Shown: positions 1-7,106 of the stretch, in pieces
How positions within the stretch are numbered: position 1 is the first letter of the stretch
How the letters are laid out: every line of letters begins with the position of its first letter
Assembly: GCA_905215115.1 (NCBI GenBank)
Contig: CAJMOP010000094.1
Location: 1-7,808, forward strand
Direction of reading: 5' to 3'
From: an uncultured bacterium
Lineage (GTDB): Bacteria > Actinomycetota > Coriobacteriia > Coriobacteriales > Coriobacteriaceae
DNA length: 7,808 bases
Program-made: the position numbers and the translations under genes
Notes under the pieces: generated by a model
Database searches by the model: none
Seen by the model: only the letters and a program-made list of their open reading frames with translations
Told to the model about the DNA's origin: nothing

Positions 1-1572
1 GTCGCGGGCGCCGTGTGCGCGCTCACGGTGAGCTCGCTGCTCATGCCGAGCGTCTCGCTCGCAGCGGAATGGGTCAAGGTCGGCGGCAACAAGTACAACA
101 CCGCGGCGAGCGACGAGGCCGGTACCTGGTCGTGGGACGGCGCCGACGACTTGAAGCTCAACAACTATAACGGCGGCGAGATCCAGGCCGCAGGCAAGCT
201 CAACGTGAATTACTCGGGAAACAACATCGTCACTGCCGACTGGATCGAAGGCATCAAGGCTTCTCATGGCACTAACGAGAATGCCGAGCTCAATATCCAA
301 GGCGACGCGGGCAGCACGCTCAGCGTGATATCTACTGAGGACGCTATCCTCTCCACGGGTAATATCAACATCGACGGAGCCGGATCCGTCAACGCCACGA
401 GCACTGGGTTTGATGCCATCAATGCCGGGGGTGATCTCGCTATCAAAGGTTCGGGCAACGTCAACGCCACGGGTGCATCGGATGGCATCAGGGCAAACGG
501 CAATATCACGATTGACGACAGCGGAGTCGTCACCGCCAGGGCTACCGAGGACAAGGGTATTGGGACCGGCAAGAACCTCACCATCAAGGGTGGCGGGACG
601 GTCGAGGCAAGCTCCGAGAAAGACGCTGCCGTCGAGGCCAAGGGCAGCCTCGCAGCCACAAACGCCTCCCTCAACGTAAACGGTGTTGAATATGGCGTCT
701 ATGCCCACAAGGGCATCACCCTCGATCATGCAAACGTGACGGTCCGTGCAGGTAAAGGCAGATACGGTGGCGCCATCGCCCTCTTCACCTACCAGGACGA
801 CATCGTCGTCAAGAACGGCTCCACCGTGGACGCGTTTGCGGAAGGTGAGGTTTCGGCTGCATTCTCCACCAGAAACAATCGACCCAACGAGAAGGGTGGC
901 CACATCTACATCAGCGACTCCGTTGTCAAGGCCATAGCCCGCTATGTCGAGAACGGCGACGGCCCCACCCCCTACAGCGAAAACCAAGATGGCGAGACGA
1001 GCCCCGAGCCCCAAGGCGAGAACATCGGCATCATCGCCCAGACCAGCGAGGGCGTCACACCCGCAGTCATCTCGATCATCCGCAGCAAGGTAACGGCCGA
1101 AGGAGATACAGCGGCAATCTTTGCCCGTGCCATGAGCGCTGACGGCAAGACAATCGGCACCATCAAGATTGAGAACGCCGCCATCCAGACGCCCGAAGGC
1201 GGCAAGGTCATTGACTATCGCAAGCTCCGTAACGGCATCTACGAGGCAGGCCAAGCCATCGGCACGGGCGACGCTGTGATCGACTCCCCCTATAACGAAG
1301 CTGTCGCCAAGAGCATGGTCATCGCACCTCCCGAGGTAGCCAAGCCGGAAGACCCCAAGCCCGACGAGACCAAGCCCGCGGAGTCCAAGCAGGACCCCAA
1401 GCCCGAGGGCGCAAAGACGACCAAGACCGTTGCGGTTGCAACCACGAAGGCCAAGGCCACCGGCGTGCTCGCGGCAACCGGCGACACCTCGGGTGCGGCC
1501 ATCGTGGCAACCGTCCTTGCGGGAACAGCCGCTATCGCCGCAGGCACCATGGCGAGCCGCAAACGCTCGTAG
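1..1572 (+). CDS. Secreted cell-wall-anchored beta-helix-like surface protein (5' partial)
   Basis: The frame is open from base 1, and the visible N-terminus (VAGAVCALTVSSLL...SLAAEW) is the hydrophobic core and cleavage region of a signal peptide, so the true start lies left of the window; the GTG at 13 is unlikely to be it. From about visible residue 94 to 290 there are roughly seven or eight imperfect units of 22-26 residues. Each pairs a short beta strand (NINID, DLAIKG, NITIDD, NLTIKG) with a Gly/Asn/Ala-rich turn, as in parallel beta-helix proteins such as the Cthe_2159-type carbohydrate-binding family (family match inferred). A Pro/Lys/Asp/Glu-rich spacer (about 1330-1420) follows. The C-terminus has LAATG (1468-1482), then an Ala/Gly-rich membrane segment and an RKR tail, the layout of a sortase substrate. 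The protein is probably displayed on the surface as an adhesin or glycan binder; the ligand cannot be told. It ends just before a strong terminator. Confidence 0.85.
   Translation, partial: VAGAVCALTVSSLLMPSVSLAAEWVKVGGNKYNTAASDEAGTWSWDGADDLKLNNYNGGEIQAAGKLNVNYSGNNIVTADWIEGIKASHGTNENAELNIQGDAGSTLSVISTEDAILSTGNINIDGAGSVNATSTGFDAINAGGDLAIKGSGNVNATGASDGIRANGNITIDDSGVVTARATEDKGIGTGKNLTIKGGGTVEASSEKDAAVEAKGSLAATNASLNVNGVEYGVYAHKGITLDHANVTVRAGKGRYGGAIALFTYQDDIVVKNGSTVDAFAEGEVSAAFSTRNNRPNEKGGHIYISDSVVKAIARYVENGDGPTPYSENQDGETSPEPQGENIGIIAQTSEGVTPAVISIIRSKVTAEGDTAAIFARAMSADGKTIGTIKIENAAIQTPEGGKVIDYRKLRNGIYEAGQAIGTGDAVIDSPYNEAVAKSMVIAPPEVAKPEDPKPDETKPAESKQDPKPEGAKTTKTVAVATTKAKATGVLAATGDTSGAAIVATVLAGTAAIAAGTMASRKRS
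1468..1569 (+). other. LAXTG cell-wall sorting signal (coding sub-feature)
   Basis: The residues LAATGD are followed by about 22 hydrophobic Ala/Val/Gly/Ile residues and the basic tail SRKRS. Pentapeptide, hydrophobic stretch and positive tail are the three parts of a sortase sorting signal. The second residue is Ala and not the usual Pro. LAXTG is the motif known for class E sortases of high-GC Gram-positive bacteria, so a class E enzyme is the likely partner (inference; no sortase gene is in the window). Confidence 0.75.
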
Positions 1573-1629
1573 ACGCCTCTGCGCACATGGCAGCTCCCGC
1601 GAAGGCCCCGAGTCCCAGCACCGTTTAAC

Positions 1630-1667
1630 AACGCCACCGCCGAGCTCCCCTCCGGCGGTGGCGTTTT
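1630..1667 (+). terminator. Intrinsic terminator after the surface protein gene
   Basis: A perfect 13-bp inverted repeat (AACGCCACCGCCG at 1630-1642 with its complement at 1653-1665) encloses a 10-base loop and ends in TTTT. It lies 57 bases after the TAG stop, with no gene between, and should end transcription of the surface protein gene. Confidence 0.9.
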
Positions 1668-1735
1668 CCATATGCGTCCGCAGGGTATGCACGAGATTGT
1701 CTTTTGTCTAGCCCAACCTGCATGAGCCGGCGTGC

Positions 1736-1741
1736 GACAAT
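1736..1741 (+). promoter_or_regulatory. Possible -10 element for the esterase gene
   Basis: GACAAT lies about 38 bases before the ATG at 1780, in a GCGACAATGGGGG context. A transcript from here would begin after the alternative GTG at 1732, which supports the downstream start. No convincing -35 is seen at 16-18 bases, so this is weak. Two TTGTCT hexamers (1697, 1704) are too far upstream to pair with it. Confidence 0.3.
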
Positions 1742-1779
1742 GGGGGCCGTCGATATCACAACGTCGAGAGAAGCCCGTC

Positions 1780-2445
1780 ATGGAAGCGCATCAAAAGCAG
1801 ATAACCGTTCATGCACAGCATGCCGAAAGCGCACCAGTCATCTATCTTCCCGTGGTCATGGGCGACGGCGCGGAGGTTTATGAACGCTGCCGAGAGCTCA
1901 ACTGCCCGCCCTTCACGCTTGTCGGCATTGGCAGCCTCAACTGGAATCGCGAGCTGAGCCCCTGGGGATGCGACGGAACCGTGCGCGATGCCGAACCTTT
2001 CGGCGGCCAAGCTGCCGATTTTCTTGATGAGCTGCTGAATCAGATAATCCCCCAGGTCGAGTCGTCGCTTCCTCAGCCGCCCACCTGGCGCGGCATTGCC
2101 GGCTACTCGCTCGCGGGCCTCTTCGCACTCTGGTCCCTCTGGCAAACCGACGCCTTTGACCGCGCCGCGAGCGCATCGGGGTCGCTATGGTTTCCCGACT
2201 TTGTCGACCGTGCCAGCACGGCCCCTTTTGCCGGCAGCCCGCAAGCCGTCTATCTGTCGCTCGGCAAAAAAGAGACCAAGACGCCCAACCGCATGATGCG
2301 GCATGTGCTCGACGACACGCGCGCGACGGAAGTGCTGCTCATCGCGCGCGGCATTCCAACAACGCTGGAGCTCAACCCCGGCAATCACTTCGCCCAAACC
2401 GATCTGCGCATGGCACGTGGCATCCACTGGATATTGACGCATTAA
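1780..2445 (+). CDS. Alpha/beta-hydrolase, putative esterase (esterase D / IroE-like)
   Basis: This is a 221-residue cytoplasmic protein with no signal peptide. The nucleophile elbow is GYSLAG (Ser110, a GxSxG motif) and His203 sits in NPGNHF near the C-terminus, where the family keeps its catalytic histidine. Glu165 in the LSLGKKE segment is the likely acid, by position. The Trp-rich strand LNWNRELSPWG (53-63) resembles the substrate-pocket region of the COG2819-type serine esterases that cleave small acyl or siderophore esters; the real substrate is unknown. I chose ATG 1780 because a GAGAGAAG stretch precedes it. A GTG at 1732 would add 16 residues (MRQWGPSISQ...) that look unlike the family. 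The gene is monocistronic: terminators lie on both sides, and the next gene converges on it. Confidence 0.85.
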   Translation: MEAHQKQITVHAQHAESAPVIYLPVVMGDGAEVYERCRELNCPPFTLVGIGSLNWNRELSPWGCDGTVRDAEPFGGQAADFLDELLNQIIPQVESSLPQPPTWRGIAGYSLAGLFALWSLWQTDAFDRAASASGSLWFPDFVDRASTAPFAGSPQAVYLSLGKKETKTPNRMMRHVLDDTRATEVLLIARGIPTTLELNPGNHFAQTDLRMARGIHWILTH

Positions 2446-2484
2446 AAATGGCGCCCGCGCGTACGCATGGGCGCCATTTATTTT
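2444..2484. terminator. Bidirectional intrinsic terminator between convergent genes
   Basis: A perfect 11-bp inverted repeat (AAATGGCGCCC at 2446-2456 with GGGCGCCATTT at 2469-2479) has a 12-base loop. It is flanked by A residues on the left and ATTTTGTTTT on the right, so it gives a stem plus T-run when read in either direction. It starts directly at the esterase stop codon and lies 25 bases beyond the stop of the permease gene on the other strand, so it can serve both. Confidence 0.88.
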
Positions 2485-2504
2485 GTTTTAGCTGAACGCA
2501 GCTG

Positions 2505-3839
2505 CTACTCAGCAGCCTCCTCAAGCTCGGAGACATCAAACTCAAAGTCGTTACCCGGTAGGATGGCATTGAGCACAATGCCCACCAGCGAACCCACGGC
2601 AAGACCCGAAAGCGAAATCGTCACGCCGCCCAGCTCCAACACGATGGCACCGGCGGTGCTGTACGCAATGCCGAGCGAGAGCACGAGCACCAGAGCTGCC
2701 ACCAGCACGTTGCGGTTGTTCTGGAAATCGACCTGGTTTTCGATGAGGTTGCGGACGCCCACAGCGCTGATCATGCCGTAGAGCACGAGCGACACGCCGC
2801 CGATAACGCATGCCGGCATGGCGGCGATGACCGCGGCGAACTTGGGGCAGAACGAAAGCACGATGGCGCAGCACGCGGCAATGCGGATCACGCGCGGGTC
2901 GAACACGCGCGTCAGGGCGAGCACGCCGGTGTTCTCGCCATAGGTGGTGTTGGCCGGAGCGCCAAAGAGCGAAGCCAGGATCGTGGCAAGGCCGTCGCCG
3001 AGCAGCGTGCGATGCAGACCGGGATCGGCGATGTAGTTACGCTCGCAAGTGGAGCCGATAGCCGAGATATCACCGATATGCTCGATCATGGTCGCAAAGG
3101 CCAGCGGCATGATGGTAATGATGGCCGTCGTGGCAAGGCCGCTATCGAACTGCGGGCCAAAGAGCGCAAACACGGTGTTGTCCCACACGATGGGCAAGCC
3201 AACCCAGGGAGCGGCTGCGACGCCAGAGAAGTCGACCTCGCCCAGCGCAGCCGCAACGGCATAGCTCACCACAACGCCCAGCAGAATCGGCACGATCTTG
3301 ACCATGCCGCGGCCCCAGATGTTGCAGATGACGATCACCGCCACAGCGACAACGGCAACAAGCCAATTGGTCTGGCAGTTAGCGATGGCAGAGCTTGCCA
3401 AGATTAGGCCGATCGAAATGACGATGGGGCCGGTCACCACCGGCGGAAAGAAGCGCATGACGCGCTTGGCGCCAAACGCGCGGAACAGGGCCGCCAGCAC
3501 CGGATAGAGCAGGCCGGCGCAGGCTACACCCAGGCAGGCGTAGGGCAAAAGCTCGGCCTCGCCGTTGGGCGCGATTGCGGCATAACCAGCAATAAAGGCA
3601 AACGACGAGCCCAAGAAGGCCGGTACCTTGCCGCGCGACAGGAAGTGGAACAGCAGCGTGCCCAAGCCGGCAAACAAAAGCGTTGCCGACACCGAGAGAC
3701 CGGTGAGCACGGGCACCAACACCGTGGCGCCAAACATCGCGAATAGATGCTGCAGACCGAGTAGGAACATGCGCGGGCGGCCGAGCGATGACGCATCGTA
3801 GATGGCATCGGCGACGGCGGGCGTCGAAGACTGGGACAT
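2505..3839 (-). CDS. uraA: Uracil permease (NAT/NCS2 family, UraA type)
   Basis: This 444-residue, very hydrophobic inner-membrane protein should import uracil with protons for pyrimidine salvage. It carries the landmarks of UraA: LGSSFAFI (77-83), the substrate-site segment MIEHIGD with Glu253 and His257-region residues EHIGD (253-257), and TTYGENTGVLALTR (298-311), which fits the NAT signature [QEP]NxGxxxxT[RKG] with Glu302. The GENxGVxAxTRV form favours uracil over xanthine or urate. Many Gly/Ala/Val-rich helices are visible, and the chain ends in an acidic tail (DFEFDVSELEEAAE). The frame is open to 4064, but ATG 3839 starts MSQSSTPAV and has AAAGGA seven bases upstream; the extra residues are not membrane-like and would overlap the next gene. 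It lies 122 bases downstream of the MetE-like gene on the same strand and has its own -10 box. Confidence 0.93.
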   Translation of the reverse strand: MSQSSTPAVADAIYDASSLGRPRMFLLGLQHLFAMFGATVLVPVLTGLSVSATLLFAGLGTLLFHFLSRGKVPAFLGSSFAFIAGYAAIAPNGEAELLPYACLGVACAGLLYPVLAALFRAFGAKRVMRFFPPVVTGPIVISIGLILASSAIANCQTNWLVAVVAVAVIVICNIWGRGMVKIVPILLGVVVSYAVAAALGEVDFSGVAAAPWVGLPIVWDNTVFALFGPQFDSGLATTAIITIMPLAFATMIEHIGDISAIGSTCERNYIADPGLHRTLLGDGLATILASLFGAPANTTYGENTGVLALTRVFDPRVIRIAACCAIVLSFCPKFAAVIAAMPACVIGGVSLVLYGMISAVGVRNLIENQVDFQNNRNVLVAALVLVLSLGIAYSTAGAIVLELGGVTISLSGLAVGSLVGIVLNAILPGNDFEFDVSELEEAAE

Positions 3840-3865
3840 GGATGTCCTTTCGAATGGAAGGGCGA

Positions 3866-3891
3866 TCGGGCATATTGGATAACCTGCCCGA
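3866..3891 (-). promoter_or_regulatory. Leader hairpin before uraA
   Basis: In the leader RNA a perfect 7-bp stem (UCGGGCA / UGCCCGA) closes a 12-base loop that contains GGUUAUCC. It lies between the predicted -10 box and the ribosome binding site. No T-run follows, so it is not a terminator, and it does not show the loop sequence I would expect for a PyrR site. The function is unknown. Confidence 0.4.
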
Positions 3892-3908
3892 ACGATACGA
3901 TCCGAACC

Positions 3909-3914
3909 ATTGTA
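3909..3914 (-). promoter_or_regulatory. -10 promoter element of uraA
   Basis: TACAAT on the minus strand (context GCGTACAATGG) matches the sigma-A -10 consensus at five of six positions. Transcription would begin near 3902, giving a leader of about 63 bases. The -35 region is weak. It suggests that uraA is expressed apart from the upstream gene, although read-through cannot be excluded because no terminator lies between them. Confidence 0.5.
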
Positions 3915-3961
3915 CGCGATACGCAGTGCCTCGCACGCGCCGCCACCTGCAAACGCTAGCG

Positions 3962-5095
3962 CTATTTCCAAACGCGTTCGGCGATGCGCCTGACCAGCGC
4001 GATCTTCGCCCACTGCTCGTCCTCGGTCAGCTTGTTGCCAATCTCGCAGCTGGCAAAGCCACACTGCGGAGACAGATACAGGTTCTCGAGCGGAACATAC
4101 TTTGCAGCCTCGTGAATACGCTCAACGATGGCATCCTCATCCTCAAGCTCAGCGGCCTTGGTGGTCACTAGACCCAACACGACCTTCCTGCCGGGGGCAA
4201 CATACTTCAGCGGCTCAAAGCCACCGGCGCGCGGTGTATCGAACTCAAGGTAGAACGCATCGACGTTCTCGTGTGCGAACAGATACGGCGCGATGGGGTC
4301 ATAGCCGCCCTCGAAGGCATAGGTGGAGTGGTAATTACCACGGCACACATGCGTGTTGATGACCAGGTCGTCGGGCTTGCCCTCGATGGCGGCGTTGTTG
4401 AGCGCCACGCCCAGCTCGGACACCTTTTGCAGGTCGACCGGGCTCATACCAGTCTTTGCCGCAAAGTCGGTATCGCAATAGATGCCCCAGGTGCAGTCAT
4501 CAAATTGAATGTTGCAGCAGCCTGCGGCATACAGGTCGGCAATCACGGTACGGTATGCCGCCGCGATGGCGTCGGCGAGCTCTTCGTCGGTCTTATAGAC
4601 AGCGCGCAGGCTCTCCTGCTGGCCATCGCAGCGGTCGAGCGTAACCTCCGAGAACGTCTGGATCGGCGCCGGAATGGTCTGGCGTGCAACGTGGCCCTCC
4701 CCCTCGAGTGCCTTGACAAACTTAAAGTGCTCGACGAAGGGGTGGTTCTCGCCGCTGATGGGGCCGGTCACCACGGCGGTGTCAGCCGTGGTCTCCTCGT
4801 CGTGGAACATATAGCCCGTACGCGAGGTGCGGCGTTCAATGCCGTTGAGCCCCCACATAAAATCGAGGTGCCAGTAACTGCGACGAAACTCGCCATCGGT
4901 AATCACCTGCAGACCGGCGGCCTTTTGCTTGTCCACCAGGTCGCGAATAGCCTCATCCTCGACGGCCTTAAGCCCCTCGGCATCGAGCGTGCCTGCCGCA
5001 TAGGCAGCGCGGGCATCCTTTACGGCCTGCGGACGAAGAAAGCTGCCGACGATATCAGCGCGAAACGGCGCGTTCGGTTGAATTGAAGTGCTCAT
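3962..5095 (-). CDS. MetE C-terminal-domain protein (YxjG/YxjH-like, core methionine synthase family)
   Basis: This 377-residue protein is a single cobalamin-independent methionine synthase barrel (MetE C-terminal half). The N-terminal half of full-length MetE (about 750 residues) is missing. Zinc ligands appear complete: His249 and Cys251 (THVC), Glu284 (LEFD) and Cys345 (SPQCGF), equivalent to the His-Cys-Glu-Cys set of MetE. VITDGEFRRS (64-73) and IQFDDCTW (196-203) match the conserved substrate-side motifs. It probably moves a methyl group to a thiol such as homocysteine. Without the N-terminal half the methyl donor may not be polyglutamyl-methyl-folate; the donor is not shown by the sequence. 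ATG 5095 is preferred over an upstream ATG at 5113, since GGGAG lies seven bases before it. The upstream gap holds a LysR-type operator next to the lysR-family gene. Confidence 0.88.
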   Translation of the reverse strand: MSTSIQPNAPFRADIVGSFLRPQAVKDARAAYAAGTLDAEGLKAVEDEAIRDLVDKQKAAGLQVITDGEFRRSYWHLDFMWGLNGIERRTSRTGYMFHDEETTADTAVVTGPISGENHPFVEHFKFVKALEGEGHVARQTIPAPIQTFSEVTLDRCDGQQESLRAVYKTDEELADAIAAAYRTVIADLYAAGCCNIQFDDCTWGIYCDTDFAAKTGMSPVDLQKVSELGVALNNAAIEGKPDDLVINTHVCRGNYHSTYAFEGGYDPIAPYLFAHENVDAFYLEFDTPRAGGFEPLKYVAPGRKVVLGLVTTKAAELEDEDAIVERIHEAAKYVPLENLYLSPQCGFASCEIGNKLTEDEQWAKIALVRRIAERVWK

Positions 5096-5135
5096 AGATA
5101 TCTCCCTTTGCATTGGTTGCTTTACTGGGACAGAG

Positions 5136-5149
5136 TATGAGCGCTCATA
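5136..5149. promoter_or_regulatory. Perfect 14-bp palindrome in the MetE-like gene leader
   Basis: TATGAGCGCTCATA is its own reverse complement with no spacer. It lies about 41 bases before the start codon, downstream of or beside the AT-rich -10 candidates. That is a typical position for a repressor operator. The protein that binds it is not known, and its form differs from the LysR-type box 30 bases away. Confidence 0.45.
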
Positions 5150-5179
5150 TAGCCATCGTAAAATATACGTTTATAACAG

Positions 5180-5206
5180 TTTGATATAGATGCTTCCTAT
5201 ATCAAA
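5180..5206. promoter_or_regulatory. LysR-type operator (T-N11-A dyad) before the MetE-like gene
   Basis: A perfect 10-bp inverted repeat (TTTGATATAG / CTATATCAAA) with a 7-base spacer contains ATAG-N7-CTAT. This fits the LysR-family box, a T-N11-A dyad classically written ATAC-N7-GTAT. It sits between the lysR-family stop codon and the MetE-like gene, just upstream of several -10-like hexamers (TTATAA 5171-5176, TATATT 5162-5167), none with a good -35. A promoter with a poor -35 that overlaps a LysR box is usual for activated genes. No T-run follows on the minus strand, so it is not a terminator of lysR. Confidence 0.65.
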
Positions 5207-5250
5207 TGAGACTGCCGCAAAGAGATTTGACCCGTGCAGAACGCAGCAAT

Positions 5251-6147
5251 CTAGATGTGCTGACGGATCGCGTCGATATAGGCCTGCCCATAGCGCGTGA
5301 GCGTCGTATTTTTGCGCGTGATAATGCCGATCTCCATGTATTCGTCCACATCGAGCGGAATCGAGATGATACCGGGGCCGTTAAGTTCATGGCTGATCAC
5401 GCCCGAACACACCGTGTAACCGTTAAGGCCCATGGCCAGGTTGAACAACGTCGCACGGTCACGCACGCGGATATTCTTGCGACGCTCAAAAGTCGAGGTC
5501 AGTTCCTCGGAATAGTAAAACGAGTTATAGCTGCCCTGCTCGTAGGACAGGAACGGGTAGTCTTCCAAGTCCTCAAGCGTCACGCTCGAGCGGCCCGCCA
5601 GCGGATGGTCTGCGCACACGAAGACATGCGGCGTGGCGCAGAAGAGCCCCTCGAATACGAGCTCGTTGGCGGCAAGCATGCGCTCGATAACCTCGCGGTT
5701 ATGCTCGGATAAGTACAGGATGCCCAGTTCGCTTTTCATATGCGCGACGTCCTCGATAATCTCGTGAGTCTGCTCCTCGCGCAGGGTAAAGTCGTAGCGC
5801 GCGGCATCGAACTCACGGATCACATCGACAAACGCGTTAACGGCAAAGGAATAATGCTGGCAGCTCACACTAAAGTGCGGCACCTGCTCGGACTCGCCCT
5901 TGTACTTGCCTTCGAGCAGATTCGCCTGATCGAGCACCTGGCGCGCGTAGCCCAAGAAGGTCTCGCCCTCCTCGGACACAATGACACCCTTGTTGGTGCG
6001 CTCAAAGATGTGCACACCCATCTCGTTTTCGAGATCGCGGATCGACGCGGTAATCGAAGGCTGCGACACAAAGAGCCGGCGCGAGGCCTCGGTGATGCTG
6101 CCGCATTCGGCAACTTTGACGACATACCTGAGCTGTTGAAGCTTCAT
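5251..6147 (-). CDS. LysR-family transcriptional regulator
   Basis: The protein has 298 residues, the usual family length. It opens with the winged helix-turn-helix of LysR proteins (residues 1-60): MKLQQLRYVVKVAECGSITE, then ASRRLFVSQPSITASIRDLE and the wing segment VHIFERTNKG. A linker helix follows (about 62-85), then the two-lobe effector-binding domain (about 90-295). The effector cannot be read from the sequence. ATG 6147 is preceded by GGGAGG; a longer frame to 6354 has no family-like N-terminus. The ribosome binding site overlaps the stop codon of the HAD gene 10 bases upstream, so the two are cotranscribed and probably translationally linked. The operator-like dyad directly after its stop codon, in front of the MetE-like gene, makes that gene the likely target and suggests a role in sulfur amino acid metabolism (inference). 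Confidence 0.9.
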   Translation of the reverse strand: MKLQQLRYVVKVAECGSITEASRRLFVSQPSITASIRDLENEMGVHIFERTNKGVIVSEEGETFLGYARQVLDQANLLEGKYKGESEQVPHFSVSCQHYSFAVNAFVDVIREFDAARYDFTLREEQTHEIIEDVAHMKSELGILYLSEHNREVIERMLAANELVFEGLFCATPHVFVCADHPLAGRSSVTLEDLEDYPFLSYEQGSYNSFYYSEELTSTFERRKNIRVRDRATLFNLAMGLNGYTVCSGVISHELNGPGIISIPLDVDEYMEIGIITRKNTTLTRYGQAYIDAIRQHI

Positions 6148-6157
6148 GATGGCCTCC

Positions 6158-7066
6158 CTAGACGTCCGCGAAACCCGAACCCGCCGCATCTGCCTGACGC
6201 ATAAACGACGGCATCTCCCCCGTCGCGGCGCAGGCGGCAATCTGATGCAGAGCCCCGGCAACCGCATCGTCTGCCGCAGCGCCGATATGCCAGCGCGCGG
6301 CAGCCGTGACGGCCTCGTTGGCATTGGCGACTGCAACGGAGTTGGGGACGGCACCGATCATGGGCAGGTCGTTATCGGAATCGCCAAATACGGCCACCTC
6401 GTCGGACGTCAGGTCCAAAGCGCGCGCCAGCTCCAGCGCAGCGCAACCCTTGTCCCAACCTGCTGGAAGAATGTCGAACAGGCGCACACGATTGTTGGGA
6501 AACACGAGCGAGAGTTCCGGCACCTCAGCGGCAACGCGCTCGCGTAGCTCCGCGAGCTCCTCACGCGAACGAGCACTCCAGATATTCGCCTTGAACACCG
6601 ACGCGTCATCGACGACAGGACGGCACGGGGCCTCTTCGCCCTTGAGCCATGCGTTGCCGCCCGACTCCATGGCGCGGCGCACGCGCTCGGGGTCGCTCGT
6701 CACACAATAGGCATCGTTGCCCCAAAAGTCATCACCCAGGCCGTAGACCTTCAGATACGTATCGTCGGTCTCTTGCTCCAAGTAGTCAGCCAAGCGCATA
6801 AGGGCGGCGTTGTCGGTCGCATGCGAGGCTACCACCTCGCCGTCCACAAACATGACCTGGCCGTTGCAGAACGCGCCGGTCGAGAAGCACTCGGCGCGAT
6901 TGCGGAACATCCAGCCCATCGCGGAGGGCTGGCGACCCGAAACCGGGCCAAAGTGCAGACCCGCCGCCTGCATGGCATGAATGCCCTCGATGGCGTAGTC
7001 GCTGGCGCCGTCATGCCCGGCTGGAATCAGCGTATCGTCCATATCGGTCAGCACAAGTTTAATCAT
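6158..7066 (-). CDS. HAD-superfamily phosphatase, Cof-like (subfamily IIB)
   Basis: This 302-residue cytoplasmic protein has all four HAD motifs: DMDDT (Asp8 nucleophile, Asp10 acid/base), Ser43 in PVSGRQ, Lys206 in GWDKG, and GDSDND (228-233) for magnesium. The long insert between motifs II and III (about 60-195) is the C2-type cap of the Cof/YbiV group, which removes phosphate from sugar phosphates, FMN or pyrimidine phosphates. The substrate is not predictable. ATG 7066 follows GAGGGGG at good spacing. It is the first gene of an operon with the LysR gene and is divergent from the TPP-riboswitch thiM gene. Since E. coli Cof acts on a thiamine precursor (HMP pyrophosphate), a thiamine link is possible, but the evidence is only proximity. 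Confidence 0.92.
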   Translation of the reverse strand: MIKLVLTDMDDTLIPAGHDGASDYAIEGIHAMQAAGLHFGPVSGRQPSAMGWMFRNRAECFSTGAFCNGQVMFVDGEVVASHATDNAALMRLADYLEQETDDTYLKVYGLGDDFWGNDAYCVTSDPERVRRAMESGGNAWLKGEEAPCRPVVDDASVFKANIWSARSREELAELRERVAAEVPELSLVFPNNRVRLFDILPAGWDKGCAALELARALDLTSDEVAVFGDSDNDLPMIGAVPNSVAVANANEAVTAAARWHIGAAADDAVAGALHQIAACAATGEMPSFMRQADAAGSGFADV

Positions 7067-7097
7067 AAGGCCCCCTCGGTCATTCTTAATCCCGTCT

Positions 7098-7103
7098 ATT
7101 GTA
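7098..7103 (-). promoter_or_regulatory. -10 promoter element of the HAD-lysR operon
   Basis: TACAAT on the minus strand lies 31 bases before the HAD start codon, giving a leader of about 25 bases. The hexamer is the same as that before uraA. The -35 region falls in the spacer of the 7107-7141 inverted repeat and is not a good match to TTGACA. Confidence 0.5.
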
Positions 7104-7106
7104 CCG

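Noticed and set aside
1290..1781. Minus-strand frame over the surface protein C-terminus and terminator
   Set aside because: It runs through the strong terminator hairpin and antisense to the sorting signal, and its product is low-complexity with no recognisable domain.
3957..3964. TAGCGCTA palindrome at the MetE-like stop codon
   Set aside because: Only 8 bp, without loop or T-run; expected by chance in a sequence of this length.
3840..4064. N-terminal extension of the permease frame to 4064
   Set aside because: It would overlap the MetE-like gene by about 100 bases and adds non-membrane sequence; ATG 3839 has a clear ribosome binding site.
4271..5086. Long plus-strand open frame (271 codons) opposite the MetE-like gene
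   Set aside because: It mirrors a clearly recognised gene, has no family-like motifs and no ribosome binding site; GC-rich codon bias creates such antisense frames.
5180..5206. The dyad as an intrinsic terminator of the lysR gene
   Set aside because: The stem is AT-rich and no T-run follows on the minus strand.
5096..5250. SAM (S-box) riboswitch before the MetE-like gene
   Set aside because: Short MetE relatives in Bacillus are S-box controlled, but this gap is only 155 bases, is AT-rich and contains operator-like dyads and no S-box core or terminator.
5206..6204. Plus-strand frames opposite the LysR gene
   Set aside because: They are antisense shadows; the minus strand gives a full-length LysR protein with a good ribosome binding site.
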